The notes beneath the pieces are model-generated. The model saw only the letters and a list, made by a program, of their open reading frames with translations. It ran no database searches and was not told where the DNA came from. A program made the position numbers and the translations under genes. This document shows positions 1 to 6,725 of a DNA stretch of 20,601 bases, piece after piece; position 1 is the first letter of the stretch; every line of letters starts with the position of its first letter. Source of the DNA: Methanocorpusculum sp. (GTDB lineage: Archaea > Halobacteriota > Methanomicrobia > Methanomicrobiales > Methanocorpusculaceae); contig DALTVX010000028.1 in the NCBI GenBank assembly GCA_029987395.1, forward strand, positions 1-20,601, written 5' to 3'.

Positions 1-480
1 CCATGCAAACAATGCTCCAGTAAGAAGGGGTGCGGCTCCGTAGCCAAATGATCCTCCGACCGAGAATAATGATAAGAACGTCCCCCGGTTGGCTGATGTG
101 GTGAACTGATGTATCTGCTGATAGGCGTTTGGATGAAACATGGAATTTCCAGCTCCCACAAACACTGCCATGATCAAAAGCACCCAGTAATTTTGCGTAA
201 TCCCAAATATCCCGATGGCAAGCCCCGTCATAAGGATACACCAGGATAGCCCAGGGACCCAGCGTCCCTTGTCGATCATCAACCCGGTCAAGGGCTGGAA
301 GAGGACCATTGTCAGGGTAATGAGGGTAAAGAGACCTCCTGCCATCGCATAGGACGTGATGCCCTGTTCAGTAAATAGAGGGATCAGTGCAGGCAGGATC
401 GCGGGAACTACCGGGATGTAAAAGTCTGCTGCCCCGTGGCCCGCGGCAAGACCTGCGATGCGTTTTGTAAGTTCGTTCAT
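1..480 (-). CDS. MFS transporter, Fsr-like, N-terminal part only
   Basis: Integral membrane transporter of the major facilitator superfamily. The 160 visible residues hold hydrophobic segments and a loop 'LMIDKGRW' of the MFS loop 2-3 type (DxxGRR-like). The stretch 'GNSMFHPNAYQ' followed by 'SLFSVGGSFGYG' resembles the fosmidomycin-resistance (Fsr) subgroup, where FHP and the Gly-rich helix are conserved. The C-terminal part lies outside the window. The ATG overlaps the stop codon of the preceding methyltransferase gene by 4 nt (ATGA), and GAGAGG sits 5 nt upstream as ribosome binding site. It is the last visible gene of a minus-strand cluster. Substrate is unknown; drug efflux and metabolite export are both possible. 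The superfamily call is firm, the Fsr subgroup moderate. Confidence 0.85.
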   Translation of the reverse strand, partial: MNELTKRIAGLAAGHGAADFYIPVVPAILPALIPLFTEQGITSYAMAGGLFTLITLTMVLFQPLTGLMIDKGRWVPGLSWCILMTGLAIGIFGITQNYWVLLIMAVFVGAGNSMFHPNAYQQIHQFTTSANRGTFLSLFSVGGSFGYGAAPLLTGALFAW

Positions 481-1079
481 GATATCCTCTCTAAACGGAT
501 GATCTCGACGGGGATCTCCAGATTTTCTTTGGTGTGAAAGAAGAATTGCTTTGGAATATTTAAGAGAGCCGCTGTTTTTGAGGTGATGACCGCAGTCTCT
601 TTTGTGTATGCTTCAAGAAACGGGATACTACCTTTGTTGAAGATCCCGTAACAGACCGGGGCCGTTTTGAGTGCAAAGTCGATGAACGGCCGGTCGGCAT
701 GCTCCTTCTGCGCTCCAAACGGCGGGTTCATCACCACGGTGTCAGCAGTTAGGCAGGCGGCGTTTTCATCGATCCTCATCCTGATCCATTCGATATCGAC
801 CCCGAACACCTCGGCATTTTTTTGAGCCGTCTTTAGAGCCGCGTCGTCTGTATCGACGCCGATAACTACTCCTCCAAGAAGTGCAGCGCCTATCGAAAGC
901 ATTCCTGTACCACACCCGACATCTACTACCTTCATGCCACTGATATCACCTGCGAGGGCTGCTTCGTGGAGAAGCCTTGCAGCCAGAGGAGCGGGGGTCA
1001 TGTATTGTTCAAGAGCTGCTGTTGGCGAGCGAAATCCCTGTACCTTTTGCAGGCGTATCTCAAGCTGCTTGAGTTTCAT
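477..1079 (-). CDS. METTL5-like N6-adenine methyltransferase
   Basis: SAM-dependent methyltransferase of 200 residues. The SAM-binding motif VVDVGCGTG (residues 51-59) and the catalytic NPPFG motif (118-122) mark an N6-adenine methyltransferase. The N-terminal 'LEQYMTP' is typical of the archaeal/eukaryotic METTL5 group, whose human member methylates an adenosine in 18S rRNA. A small-subunit rRNA target is therefore likely, but this is inferred from the family. Its start codon overlaps the stop of the Dph2 gene by 4 nt and its end overlaps the MFS gene by 4 nt, so the three are probably co-transcribed and translationally coupled. Grouping with Dph2 puts it among translation-apparatus modification genes. 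Confidence 0.85.
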   Translation of the reverse strand: MKLKQLEIRLQKVQGFRSPTAALEQYMTPAPLAARLLHEAALAGDISGMKVVDVGCGTGMLSIGAALLGGVVIGVDTDDAALKTAQKNAEVFGVDIEWIRMRIDENAACLTADTVVMNPPFGAQKEHADRPFIDFALKTAPVCYGIFNKGSIPFLEAYTKETAVITSKTAALLNIPKQFFFHTKENLEIPVEIIRLERIS

Positions 1080-2026
1080 GGTAGTATTTCATCGATAATG
1101 TAATCGTCCCAGGTACGTTTTCCAAGAGCTATCTCAAACTCAGCGGGCGAGAGGACCGGCATAGGAAATCTGCTTTGATCATCGAGGGCAAGTCTTGGAC
1201 ATGCCGTGTTCACATAGGCATCGAACCCAAGGTTTCTAAGCTGCATCTCGGATATCTCCCGAATCAGAATGATCGAGGCACCTTCGTGCAGAGCCGCAAG
1301 TCGTTCTGCCAGTTCACGACGTCCCTGACCTGACTTGGAAGAAAGAAGGATCCCGAATGTTTTTGCACTCTTCGCCTTTTCGATCTGTGCAAACCGTTTT
1401 CGAAGAAGCCTGTCGGCCGATACTTCTTGCAGGATCCCGTCAGCGAACGGGTCGAGAGCAAAGGTCGGTTTTTTCGTGGCGAGTGACACGCCGATCGCAT
1501 GAAAAACACCGGTCCCAACGAACAGATACGCGTCGGCATCGGCGTTTTTTGCCGAAGCATAGGTGCATCCCAGAACCTGCCCTTCAAGTGGTGTTCGTGA
1601 AGATCCAACCCCTATCAGTGCGTTCACTCCATGACTCTTCAGCCATTCACACATCGCTTTTGTCTGATGAGCATGCTGGATCGTCGTTGTTATACCAACA
1701 AAGCTGTATTTTTTGAGTTCAGATACTGCTGACTCGAGAATTTCCAGCGGGATATCCTGTTGGAATGGGAGGTATATGACGTTTTTTTCCTCAGTGACCG
1801 GGGTATGCCCTATATGTACCAAAACATCCGCCCACTCCAAAGCATCCAGACTCAGGTCGCAGGCACCCCAGCAGGCATCTCCACAGATAAGGACCTCAAA
1901 TCCCTCACTTTTCAGAGTTGCCGCTATTCCTGCGGCTTTTCGTTTCAAACCTTCAGGAAACTGGATAGCGACCCGTTTCGCGTTCCGATTTTTTAGTTCG
2001 GTTATAACTTCAGTAAGCTGAATCAA
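1076..2026 (-). CDS. dph2: Dph2, 2-(3-amino-3-carboxypropyl)histidine synthase
   Basis: First enzyme of diphthamide synthesis. It uses a [4Fe-4S] cluster to cleave SAM and transfers the 3-amino-3-carboxypropyl group to a histidine of elongation factor 2. The 316-residue protein has the family signature 'VAIQFPEGLK' near the N-terminus. The three separated cysteines expected to bind the non-classical cluster are C56 (ACD), C154 (LGCTYA) and C276 (NTACPR). The start is a TTG: an in-frame TGA lies 9 nt upstream and no ATG is available, while GGTG lies 9 nt upstream. The start is nested in the end of hpt (17-nt overlap), which implies translational coupling. Length and motifs match archaeal Dph2 homodimers. 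Confidence 0.93.
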   Translation of the reverse strand: MIQLTEVITELKNRNAKRVAIQFPEGLKRKAAGIAATLKSEGFEVLICGDACWGACDLSLDALEWADVLVHIGHTPVTEEKNVIYLPFQQDIPLEILESAVSELKKYSFVGITTTIQHAHQTKAMCEWLKSHGVNALIGVGSSRTPLEGQVLGCTYASAKNADADAYLFVGTGVFHAIGVSLATKKPTFALDPFADGILQEVSADRLLRKRFAQIEKAKSAKTFGILLSSKSGQGRRELAERLAALHEGASIILIREISEMQLRNLGFDAYVNTACPRLALDDQSRFPMPVLSPAEFEIALGKRTWDDYIIDEILP

Positions 2027-2573
2027 TGATTTTCACACCGTTTTCATCCACATCTATCGTGACAAGTGTTTTGTAAGGGATGCCGATATCAGGAGATCCT
2101 CTGTTCACAACAAAGAGAATATCCACGAGTTCTGCGCCGGCAATTCTCAGAGCAGGCAAGATCCCTTTGATCGTTCCACCAGTACTGATGACATCATCGA
2201 TGATCACCACTCGGTCGCCTTTATTTACATCATTCATATAGAGGGTACCTTTGGAGTATCCGGTTTCCTGCCCGATCACGACCTCGCCGGGCAGTTTGTA
2301 TTCTCTTTTTCTGATAACAACGAAAGGTATTCCGGTTGCTAGCATTAGTGCCGTTCCGATATGGATGCCCATTGCCTCAGTGACCACGATCTTATCGACA
2401 TTTTTCAGATCGAGTGACTTTATCATACCCGCCGTCACGTCACGCAGAAGTTCTGCAGTGACTGCCGGGATCCCGTCAGTTATTGGATTGATGAAATAAT
2501 TGTAGACAACTCCGTCTTTTTCCCGCTTGACCAACGGGCATGTCAGGAGTGAGTCTTTGAGGATTTCTAGCAT
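2010..2573 (-). CDS. hpt: Archaeal-type hypoxanthine/guanine phosphoribosyltransferase
   Basis: Purine salvage enzyme that joins a 6-oxopurine base to PRPP. The 187-residue protein contains the type I PRTase PRPP loop VVIIDDVISTGGT (residues 122-134) and the upstream 'TEAMGIHIGTAL' segment of archaeal HPRT/APRT-like proteins. Base specificity (hypoxanthine, guanine or adenine) cannot be read securely; archaeal family members favour hypoxanthine and guanine. It is the first gene of the minus-strand cluster, followed by dph2 with a 17-nt overlap. A TATA-like GTATTTGTA is centred 26 nt before the ATG and there is no Shine-Dalgarno, so the transcript is probably leaderless. Confidence 0.88.
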   Translation of the reverse strand: MLEILKDSLLTCPLVKREKDGVVYNYFINPITDGIPAVTAELLRDVTAGMIKSLDLKNVDKIVVTEAMGIHIGTALMLATGIPFVVIRKREYKLPGEVVIGQETGYSKGTLYMNDVNKGDRVVIIDDVISTGGTIKGILPALRIAGAELVDILFVVNRGSPDIGIPYKTLVTIDVDENGVKIIDSAY

Positions 2574-2594
2574 GTCTCATATGTTGAATTTTCT

Positions 2595-2603
2595 TACAAA
2601 TAC
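2595..2603 (-). promoter_or_regulatory. TATA box for the hpt cluster
   Basis: Minus-strand sequence GTATTTGTA is centred 26 nt upstream of the A of the hpt start codon. That is the archaeal TATA-to-start distance, so transcription would begin at or very near the ATG (leaderless). The identical 9-mer stands in front of the Tsr3 gene at nearly the same distance. In the other orientation the same AT-rich patch could serve the divergent lipoprotein gene. Confidence 0.5.
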
Positions 2604-2656
2604 GTCTAACGTTGGTGAGACAAGGTTTTTCTATTCGTGCCGCTAATTCTCTTTCA

Positions 2657-3145
2657 ATGAAATACATCCCGGCAGTTCTTCTCTTGGTAGCGCTGATCAT
2701 TTCTAGCGCCGGTTGTATAAGTCTTGGAACACAGACGACCGACATCAATATGGGAAATGAGACGGTCGGGCATATTTATCTCACGCCGATCACGAACAAT
2801 CTCCTGTCGAATGCCTCAGTGACCGAAAAATTTGATATGAAGGTCGAGCTTTTTGGGCTCACCTTCACAAAGGAGGGATTAACATCGGGCGAGGCCGAGG
2901 GTCTCATGGATACCTTTTCGTCTTTAAATACCACAAACACCTCTTCATTGCTCGATATGGGTTTTCTTCCATCACTCGATTCGATCCATCCCGAAGACCC
3001 AGGTGTTTTCCTTAATAAGATCATCACCATGCCAATGACCAGTCGGGACTCCGAGCCTTTTCTGAACTCACTGGATTTCAATGGTGTTGGCGCCCGGATC
3101 CAAGCATCGGCAGACCGTATATCTGAGCTTTTGGGTCTTGTCTGA
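2657..3145 (+). CDS. Predicted lipoprotein of unknown function
   Basis: Secreted, probably lipid-anchored protein of 162 residues. The N-terminus is a classic signal: Met-Lys, a hydrophobic core (about residues 4-15), then lipobox S-A-G-C with the modified cysteine at C20. The mature part is hydrophilic, rich in Ser/Thr/Asn, with several N-x-S/T sequons that could be N-glycosylated. I recognise no domain. The reading frame continues upstream to a TTG at 2612, but that start would put 15 polar residues before the signal peptide, so the ATG at 2657 is preferred. No Shine-Dalgarno is visible. Its stop is one base from the end of the convergent mntP gene. Confidence 0.75.
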   Translation: MKYIPAVLLLVALIISSAGCISLGTQTTDINMGNETVGHIYLTPITNNLLSNASVTEKFDMKVELFGLTFTKEGLTSGEAEGLMDTFSSLNTTNTSSLLDMGFLPSLDSIHPEDPGVFLNKIITMPMTSRDSEPFLNSLDFNGVGARIQASADRISELLGLV

Positions 3146-3146
3146 T

Positions 3147-3704
3147 TCACAGACAGTATTCGATGAGAAACTTAATGCCGATCAGGATGAGGATGATCCC
3201 TCCAAAAATCTGCATTTTGTTGCCAAGGATACTGCTGAGTTTGTGACCTGCGAAGACCCCGAAAAATGAAAAGAGAAAAGCGACAGCGCCGATGATCAAT
3301 GCCGGGAGAATGATGGCTTCTTCCAAGAGTGCAAAGCTTAGTCCGACGGCCAAGGCATCCACACTTGTTGCAATGGCAAGCAGGAGCAGGACTTTTGTTC
3401 CGATCAGGCTGACTCCTTTTTCGTCCCCCGAAAAACTGTGCATGATCATTCTTCCGCCGATGAAGAAGAACAAGCCGACCACGATCCAGTAGCCGAATGG
3501 ATCGATAAATTGGGTGACGGGGACTCCAACCGCCCATCCAAGGATAGGCATAGCAAAATGGAAAAACCCAAAAAATATTCCTGTGATGACTGCTGTTTTG
3601 AGGATCTTCTCTTTAAGCGCAGCTCCACCGGCAAGGGACACCGAGAAGGCGTCCATGACAAGCCCAAGCGCGATGATCAGTGATGAGAGAAGGACCTCGA
3701 ACAT
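3147..3704 (-). CDS. mntP: MntP-type manganese efflux pump
   Basis: Small membrane exporter (185 residues) of the MntP/DUF204 family, which in bacteria expels Mn2+. About six hydrophobic helices are visible, arranged as two repeats. Each repeat carries the acidic signature: 'MDAFSVSLAGG' with D18 and 'ATSVDALAVG' with D116, the conserved Asp residues within the membrane. The start overlaps the stop codon of the DUF1894 gene by one base (TAATG), without a clear ribosome binding site, so translation is probably coupled. Mn2+ as the substrate is inferred from bacterial homologues. Confidence 0.88.
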   Translation of the reverse strand: MFEVLLSSLIIALGLVMDAFSVSLAGGAALKEKILKTAVITGIFFGFFHFAMPILGWAVGVPVTQFIDPFGYWIVVGLFFFIGGRMIMHSFSGDEKGVSLIGTKVLLLLAIATSVDALAVGLSFALLEEAIILPALIIGAVAFLFSFFGVFAGHKLSSILGNKMQIFGGIILILIGIKFLIEYCL

Positions 3705-3988
3705 TACTGGACAGGTTTTCCGCTTCGCCGAACTAGTTCGACCCCTGTTGGGTCATCAACCACGACGACAAAGGTCCCATGGCAGGGTTTTGTATATGCG
3801 TACACGAGTTTTTCATTCGCGATACCGATGATAAGCGGCGGGACCCCGATCAGGGCTTTGTCCAGCAGTTTGAATCCTGGTGGGACCTCGTATCTCTCCG
3901 TACTGTTCGCTCTGATGATCTCTCGTGCTTCTTTAAAACTGCAGTTTTTTCCAAGGATCTCGTAGTTCATATTTTCAAGACAGCCCAT
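3704..3988 (-). CDS. DUF1894 family methanogen protein
   Basis: 94-residue protein that I recognise as DUF1894, a family restricted to methanogens and usually encoded next to DUF1890, as here. Function is unknown. It is soluble, with no signal or membrane segment; 'VPPGFKLLDKALIGVPPLIIG' marks the central part. The ATG at 3988 is preferred because GAGGTG lies 5 nt upstream. A second ATG at 3970 (Met7, followed by NYEIL) would overlap by ATGA the end of the downstream extension of the DUF1890 frame, and may be the older start. The gene sits between DUF1890 and mntP in one unit. Confidence 0.8.
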   Translation of the reverse strand: MGCLENMNYEILGKNCSFKEAREIIRANSTERYEVPPGFKLLDKALIGVPPLIIGIANEKLVYAYTKPCHGTFVVVVDDPTGVELVRRSGKPVQ

Positions 3989-4074
3989 TTTAGCACCTCG
4001 TCTAATTTTGTAAGAAGCGGCCGGGTATTGTGCGTCACCGGGGCCACGACCTTTTCAGTTGGATATTCGATCTC
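3967..4074 (-). pseudogene. In-frame continuation of DUF1890 beyond a TAA stop
   Basis: Directly after the TAA that ends the DUF1890 gene, the same frame continues for 35 sense codons and ends at a TGA at 3967-3969. The translation (EIEYPTEKVV at the start, LDEVLKWAVLKI at the end) has normal protein composition and an amphipathic C-terminal helix. It fills the otherwise empty gap before DUF1894 and ends in an ATGA overlap with Met7 of that gene, as elsewhere in these operons. Reading through gives about 153 residues, close to the roughly 157 I recall for the structurally solved homologue MTH777. It is probably the detached C-terminus of DUF1890, split by a point change or a base-calling error. 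Confidence 0.6.
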
Positions 4075-4428
4075 TTAAGCAAGGTCATATGCGTGTTCTC
4101 CGTATAAGACCGATATGAGAAGAGCGCTCGAACAAACCGAAGAGGCGGTTGCCGTGTACGTAAGTCCCGCATCATTGTGGATCAATGAAATGATCAGCGG
4201 ATATTTGATGGTCCCATCAGCCAGTTCTCCGATCGTCTTATCCACGTCTTTGTATACCGAAACATAGTGACTTTTTGGATCGCTGGTTTTAATGAGCTGC
4301 TTAGCTGACGGATTCGCCGCAACTATTGGACGATGCCCCGCATCCTGAAGAAAGTCCGCAATGTAGAGTACAAGCGATGACTGAACAGGAATTTGGGGGC
4401 AACCGATTAAAATGAGCACCTCTCCCAT
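4075..4428 (-). CDS. DUF1890 family methanogen protein, apparently shortened
   Basis: 117-residue protein of the methanogen-restricted DUF1890 family, beginning 'MGEVLILIGCPQIPVQ'. It alternates beta and alpha segments like a small Rossmann-type fold; no catalytic residues are known to me. It precedes DUF1894 and mntP, and its own TATA box lies about 32 nt upstream, so it heads a three-gene unit. The C-terminus appears cut: the TAA is followed in frame by 35 credible codons described separately. Function is unknown; its restriction to methanogens suggests a link to their special metabolism, but nothing in the sequence shows which step. Confidence 0.75.
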   Translation of the reverse strand: MGEVLILIGCPQIPVQSSLVLYIADFLQDAGHRPIVAANPSAKQLIKTSDPKSHYVSVYKDVDKTIGELADGTIKYPLIISLIHNDAGLTYTATASSVCSSALLISVLYGEHAYDLA

Positions 4429-4455
4429 AGTAGCTATCCATCTGTTTTGTCAGGG

Positions 4456-4464
4456 TATAAATAT
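4456..4464 (-). promoter_or_regulatory. TATA box for the DUF1890-DUF1894-mntP unit
   Basis: Minus-strand ATATTTATA is centred about 32 nt upstream of the DUF1890 start codon and overlaps the stop codon of the Tsr3 gene. A start site 25-27 nt downstream leaves a leader of about 5 nt, nearly leaderless. It suggests these three genes can be transcribed independently of tsr3. Confidence 0.5.
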
Positions 4465-4985
4465 TAGTTTGAGGAGGTGTCGCCGATGTATTCGCTCTGG
4501 ATTTTCAGGATCTCGGCGCTATCTTTTGCATTGGCGTACTCTTCCAGCGGCTCTTCGTTGAGTTTAAGGAAGTTGAGTCCCCAGTTGAATTTTGCGAGAA
4601 TACGTTCTGCCTGTTCTTTTTCACCCAAGATCATGAGAGCAGCTGCTATGGCCTCGACGGAGGTCAAAGTAAAGGGTTTTCCAAAGTTCACCGGGTTTGC
4701 TGCCACGAGAAATGGCAAGGCTCGTCGGTTTTTCCACGCATTTAAGTTTGTCGTGTCAAGAACCACCCAGGAACAGTCAAGTGCGGTAATCGATGAGACC
4801 CATTTTTTATCTGGGGGTGATATAACAAATTCGGCTGTTGGATCGAGAAGAAGTGTGGTTTTCGGAACCTGATTGATTCGTTTCACGACATTGATCATCC
4901 CAAACCGCTCCAGCTTTTTTACTGTGCATTTTTTTGGATCGCATGAGTCGTCACGGAATGCAATCAGGGAAATCAACATGCTCAT
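4464..4985 (-). CDS. tsr3: Tsr3, small-subunit rRNA aminocarboxypropyl transferase
   Basis: Ribosome biogenesis enzyme that transfers the 3-amino-3-carboxypropyl group of SAM to a (methyl)pseudouridine of small-subunit rRNA. The 173-residue protein has the Tsr3/DUF367 hallmarks: 'DDSCDPKKCT' near residues 12-21, 'LDCSW' (69-73), and the C-terminal block 'LPFLVAANPVNFGKP' followed by the 'LTSVEAIAAAL' helix. A TATA-like GTATTTGTA is centred 27 nt before the ATG and no Shine-Dalgarno is present, so the mRNA is probably leaderless. A second ATG two codons on is possible. Like Dph2 nearby, it uses SAM as an aminocarboxypropyl donor. Confidence 0.92.
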   Translation of the reverse strand: MSMLISLIAFRDDSCDPKKCTVKKLERFGMINVVKRINQVPKTTLLLDPTAEFVISPPDKKWVSSITALDCSWVVLDTTNLNAWKNRRALPFLVAANPVNFGKPFTLTSVEAIAAALMILGEKEQAERILAKFNWGLNFLKLNEEPLEEYANAKDSAEILKIQSEYIGDTSSN

Positions 4986-4989
4986 ACAG

Positions 4990-5016
4990 TTTATTATGTT
5001 GCCATGCTACAAATAC
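4990..5016. promoter_or_regulatory. Divergent overlapping promoters of tsr3 and the TudS-NDT fusion gene
   Basis: The divergent start codons are separated by only 39 nt. Minus strand: GTATTTGTA (5008-5016), centred 27 nt from the tsr3 ATG. Plus strand: TTTATTATG (4990-4998), about 31 nt from the ATG at 5025. Each box lies inside the region the opposite polymerase must occupy, both transcripts would be leaderless or nearly so, and the two promoters probably compete. Confidence 0.45.
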
Positions 5017-5024
5017 TATAGCTA

Positions 5025-5855
5025 ATGTTTATCCTCACATCACCTTGTGTTTTCGATGAAAAACTGCGTGCAGATGGTATCACGACCAACGAAAATCGTG
5101 ATGTTTTCGCAAAATGCAGAAAACGGTGTGAAGAATTTGGCATCGAACTTGTGCCTTTGCCGTGCCCCGAGACATTGTATCTTGGGACTCCACGACCGCC
5201 GTGTTCGTTTTCTGAAAGGCTTGACACTCCTGAGTTTTATGCCCTTCTTGATCGGTTAGAGCAGGAGGTAAAGGATATGATCTCGGTGAAAGGAGAACCT
5301 CTCTGTATTCTCGGAGTGAATTCTTCCCCGACCTGCGGTGTGACGACCACGTATCTCACGAGTGAGAAGTCCGCCGGCCCGGGTGCATTTTTGAAACGGT
5401 TTTCAGAGATTAAACTCGTTGATGTCAGCGAGTTTGCAAAATATCATATTTATCTTGCATCCCCTCTTTTTTCGGAAGGCGAACGGCGATACAATACGTA
5501 CATTGCCGAGATTCTGCGCAGGAATTATTTTTCAGTGTATCTCCCGCAAGAGTTTGATGATACCGCAGAGTTGAGGGTGGAGAATCGTGAGCGTGCCATT
5601 TATGAAAAGAATCTCTCTGAACTGAAAAAAGCTGATATCGTTGTTGGGATCATCGACGGATCTGATGTCGATTCTGGTACCGCCTGGGAGATGGGTCATG
5701 CGTTTGCATGCGGTAAGCGGATCATTGCCCTTCGAACAGATTTTCGAAAACTCAGCGAACATGAGCGGGTGAATCTCATGCTTGAGATGGGGGCAGATGT
5801 CGTTACGAGCGTTGATGAGTTAGTGGCAGCGCTTGCATTTCAAACGCTCCCCTAA
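5025..5855 (+). CDS. Fusion: TudS/DUF523-like desulfidase plus nucleoside 2-deoxyribosyltransferase
   Basis: Two-domain protein of 276 residues. Residues 1-135 look like DUF523/TudS, a [4Fe-4S] family whose studied members remove sulfur from thiouracil. The pattern is C8 near the N-terminus, C47 in 'PLPCPE', then 'GTPRPP', and C104 in 'SSPTCG', giving three cysteines suitable for a cluster with an open site. Residues 140-275 match nucleoside 2-deoxyribosyltransferases: 'IYLASPLFS' at the start, 'ADIVVGIIDG', and 'DSGTAWEMG' with E222 at the expected nucleophile position. It is monocistronic, with a near-leaderless promoter and a T-rich end. Family assignments are fairly secure; the joint role, perhaps salvage or clearing of thiolated nucleosides, is inference. 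Confidence 0.8.
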   Translation: MFILTSPCVFDEKLRADGITTNENRDVFAKCRKRCEEFGIELVPLPCPETLYLGTPRPPCSFSERLDTPEFYALLDRLEQEVKDMISVKGEPLCILGVNSSPTCGVTTTYLTSEKSAGPGAFLKRFSEIKLVDVSEFAKYHIYLASPLFSEGERRYNTYIAEILRRNYFSVYLPQEFDDTAELRVENRERAIYEKNLSELKKADIVVGIIDGSDVDSGTAWEMGHAFACGKRIIALRTDFRKLSEHERVNLMLEMGADVVTSVDELVAALAFQTLP

Positions 5856-5856
5856 A

Positions 5857-5875
5857 TTTTTATATTTTCGCTTTT
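5857..5875 (+). terminator. T-rich terminator after the fusion gene
   Basis: Just after the TAA, the coding strand has TTTTT, then ATATTTT and CTTTT within 20 nt and no stable hairpin. This is the archaeal oligo-T type of intrinsic terminator. The convergent nfo gene ends at 5880. Confidence 0.5.
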
Positions 5876-5879
5876 GGCA

Positions 5880-6725
5880 TCAGGCGGATAGCCGTCGTGC
5901 GACTGCCATATTTTCCTTATCGCCCCTGATCTCATCTGATGGCGTCTCCATAATAAATGCACAGTGTGAGATCTTTGAAAGCTTCAGGACATCCTGAATG
6001 GTTTCTTCCCCAAGGTAGCCCAGACCTAAATGCTCATGCCTGTCCAAATGGGAACCGACCCCGCCTTTCATATCGTTTAGGTGGATGACTTTGATACGTT
6101 CAAGGCTTCCTGCCTCATCATTGAACCATGAGAAGACGGTCTCCGCTCCGTGCCCTTTCAGATCGTAACCGGCTGCCCCTGCATGGCAGGTGTCAAAACA
6201 AAACCCGACCCGCTTTTCGTTAGAGAGGCCATCAGAGATCGCGCCCACGTCTGTAAATGTCCCACCTACGGTATTTTTTTCATTTGCGGTGTTTTCGAGC
6301 AGGATCATCGTCTCTCCATTTGATTCATCGAGAGCCTGCCCAATTGCTGCGATGACCTTCTCCTGACCTATTTTGTGACCATCCTCCTTTCCATGATGAC
6401 CCAGATGCGTCACGAGGTATGGTATTTTCAGTTGATCACAGCGGTTCAGTTCCTCGGTCATGGTAAAGATCGATCTTGCGTAGATCTCGGGTTTTTCTGC
6501 GGCAGGGTTTGGAAGATAAGGCATGTGATCCACTACTGGACCGATCCCTGAGGTTTTTAGTGCATCTATGAATGCTTCCGCAATCGCGGGCTCGATCGGT
6601 TTAGCTGCCCAACTTCGCGGACTTCTCGTGAAGATCTGGAAGGTATCGCATCCGTTTTCCTCGGCTCGCGACACGGCAAGAGGTAAGGACCCCGCTATCG
6701 AGACATGGAATCCAAGTTTAACCAT
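5880..6725 (-). CDS. nfo: Endonuclease IV (AP endonuclease)
   Basis: Base-excision repair enzyme that cuts 5' to abasic sites using a trinuclear zinc centre. The 281-residue length is standard. It begins 'KLGFHVSIAGSL', contains 'DTFQIFTRSPRSW', and shows the zinc ligands in order: 'VTHLGHH', 'ILLENTA' (Glu), 'GFCFDTCHAGAAGYDL', 'VIHLNDMKGGVGSHLDRHEHLGLG' and 'METPSD'. Its ATG overlaps the end of the upstream 267-residue gene by 8 nt, so it is the last gene of a three-gene minus-strand unit. Nothing is missing. Confidence 0.95.
   Translation of the reverse strand: MVKLGFHVSIAGSLPLAVSRAEENGCDTFQIFTRSPRSWAAKPIEPAIAEAFIDALKTSGIGPVVDHMPYLPNPAAEKPEIYARSIFTMTEELNRCDQLKIPYLVTHLGHHGKEDGHKIGQEKVIAAIGQALDESNGETMILLENTANEKNTVGGTFTDVGAISDGLSNEKRVGFCFDTCHAGAAGYDLKGHGAETVFSWFNDEAGSLERIKVIHLNDMKGGVGSHLDRHEHLGLGYLGEETIQDVLKLSKISHCAFIMETPSDEIRGDKENMAVARRLSA

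Noticed and set aside
1264..1996. Open frames on both strands inside dph2
   Set aside because: Short frames opposite or shifted within a well-supported gene, with arginine-rich or low-complexity translations.
2612..2656. Upstream TTG/GTG starts for the lipoprotein gene
   Set aside because: They would place 15 polar residues before a standard signal peptide and lipobox; the ATG at 2657 gives a normal lipoprotein N-terminus.
4075..4077. Recoded stop (selenocysteine or pyrrolysine) in DUF1890
   Set aside because: The codon is TAA, used by neither system; mutation or a base error is simpler.
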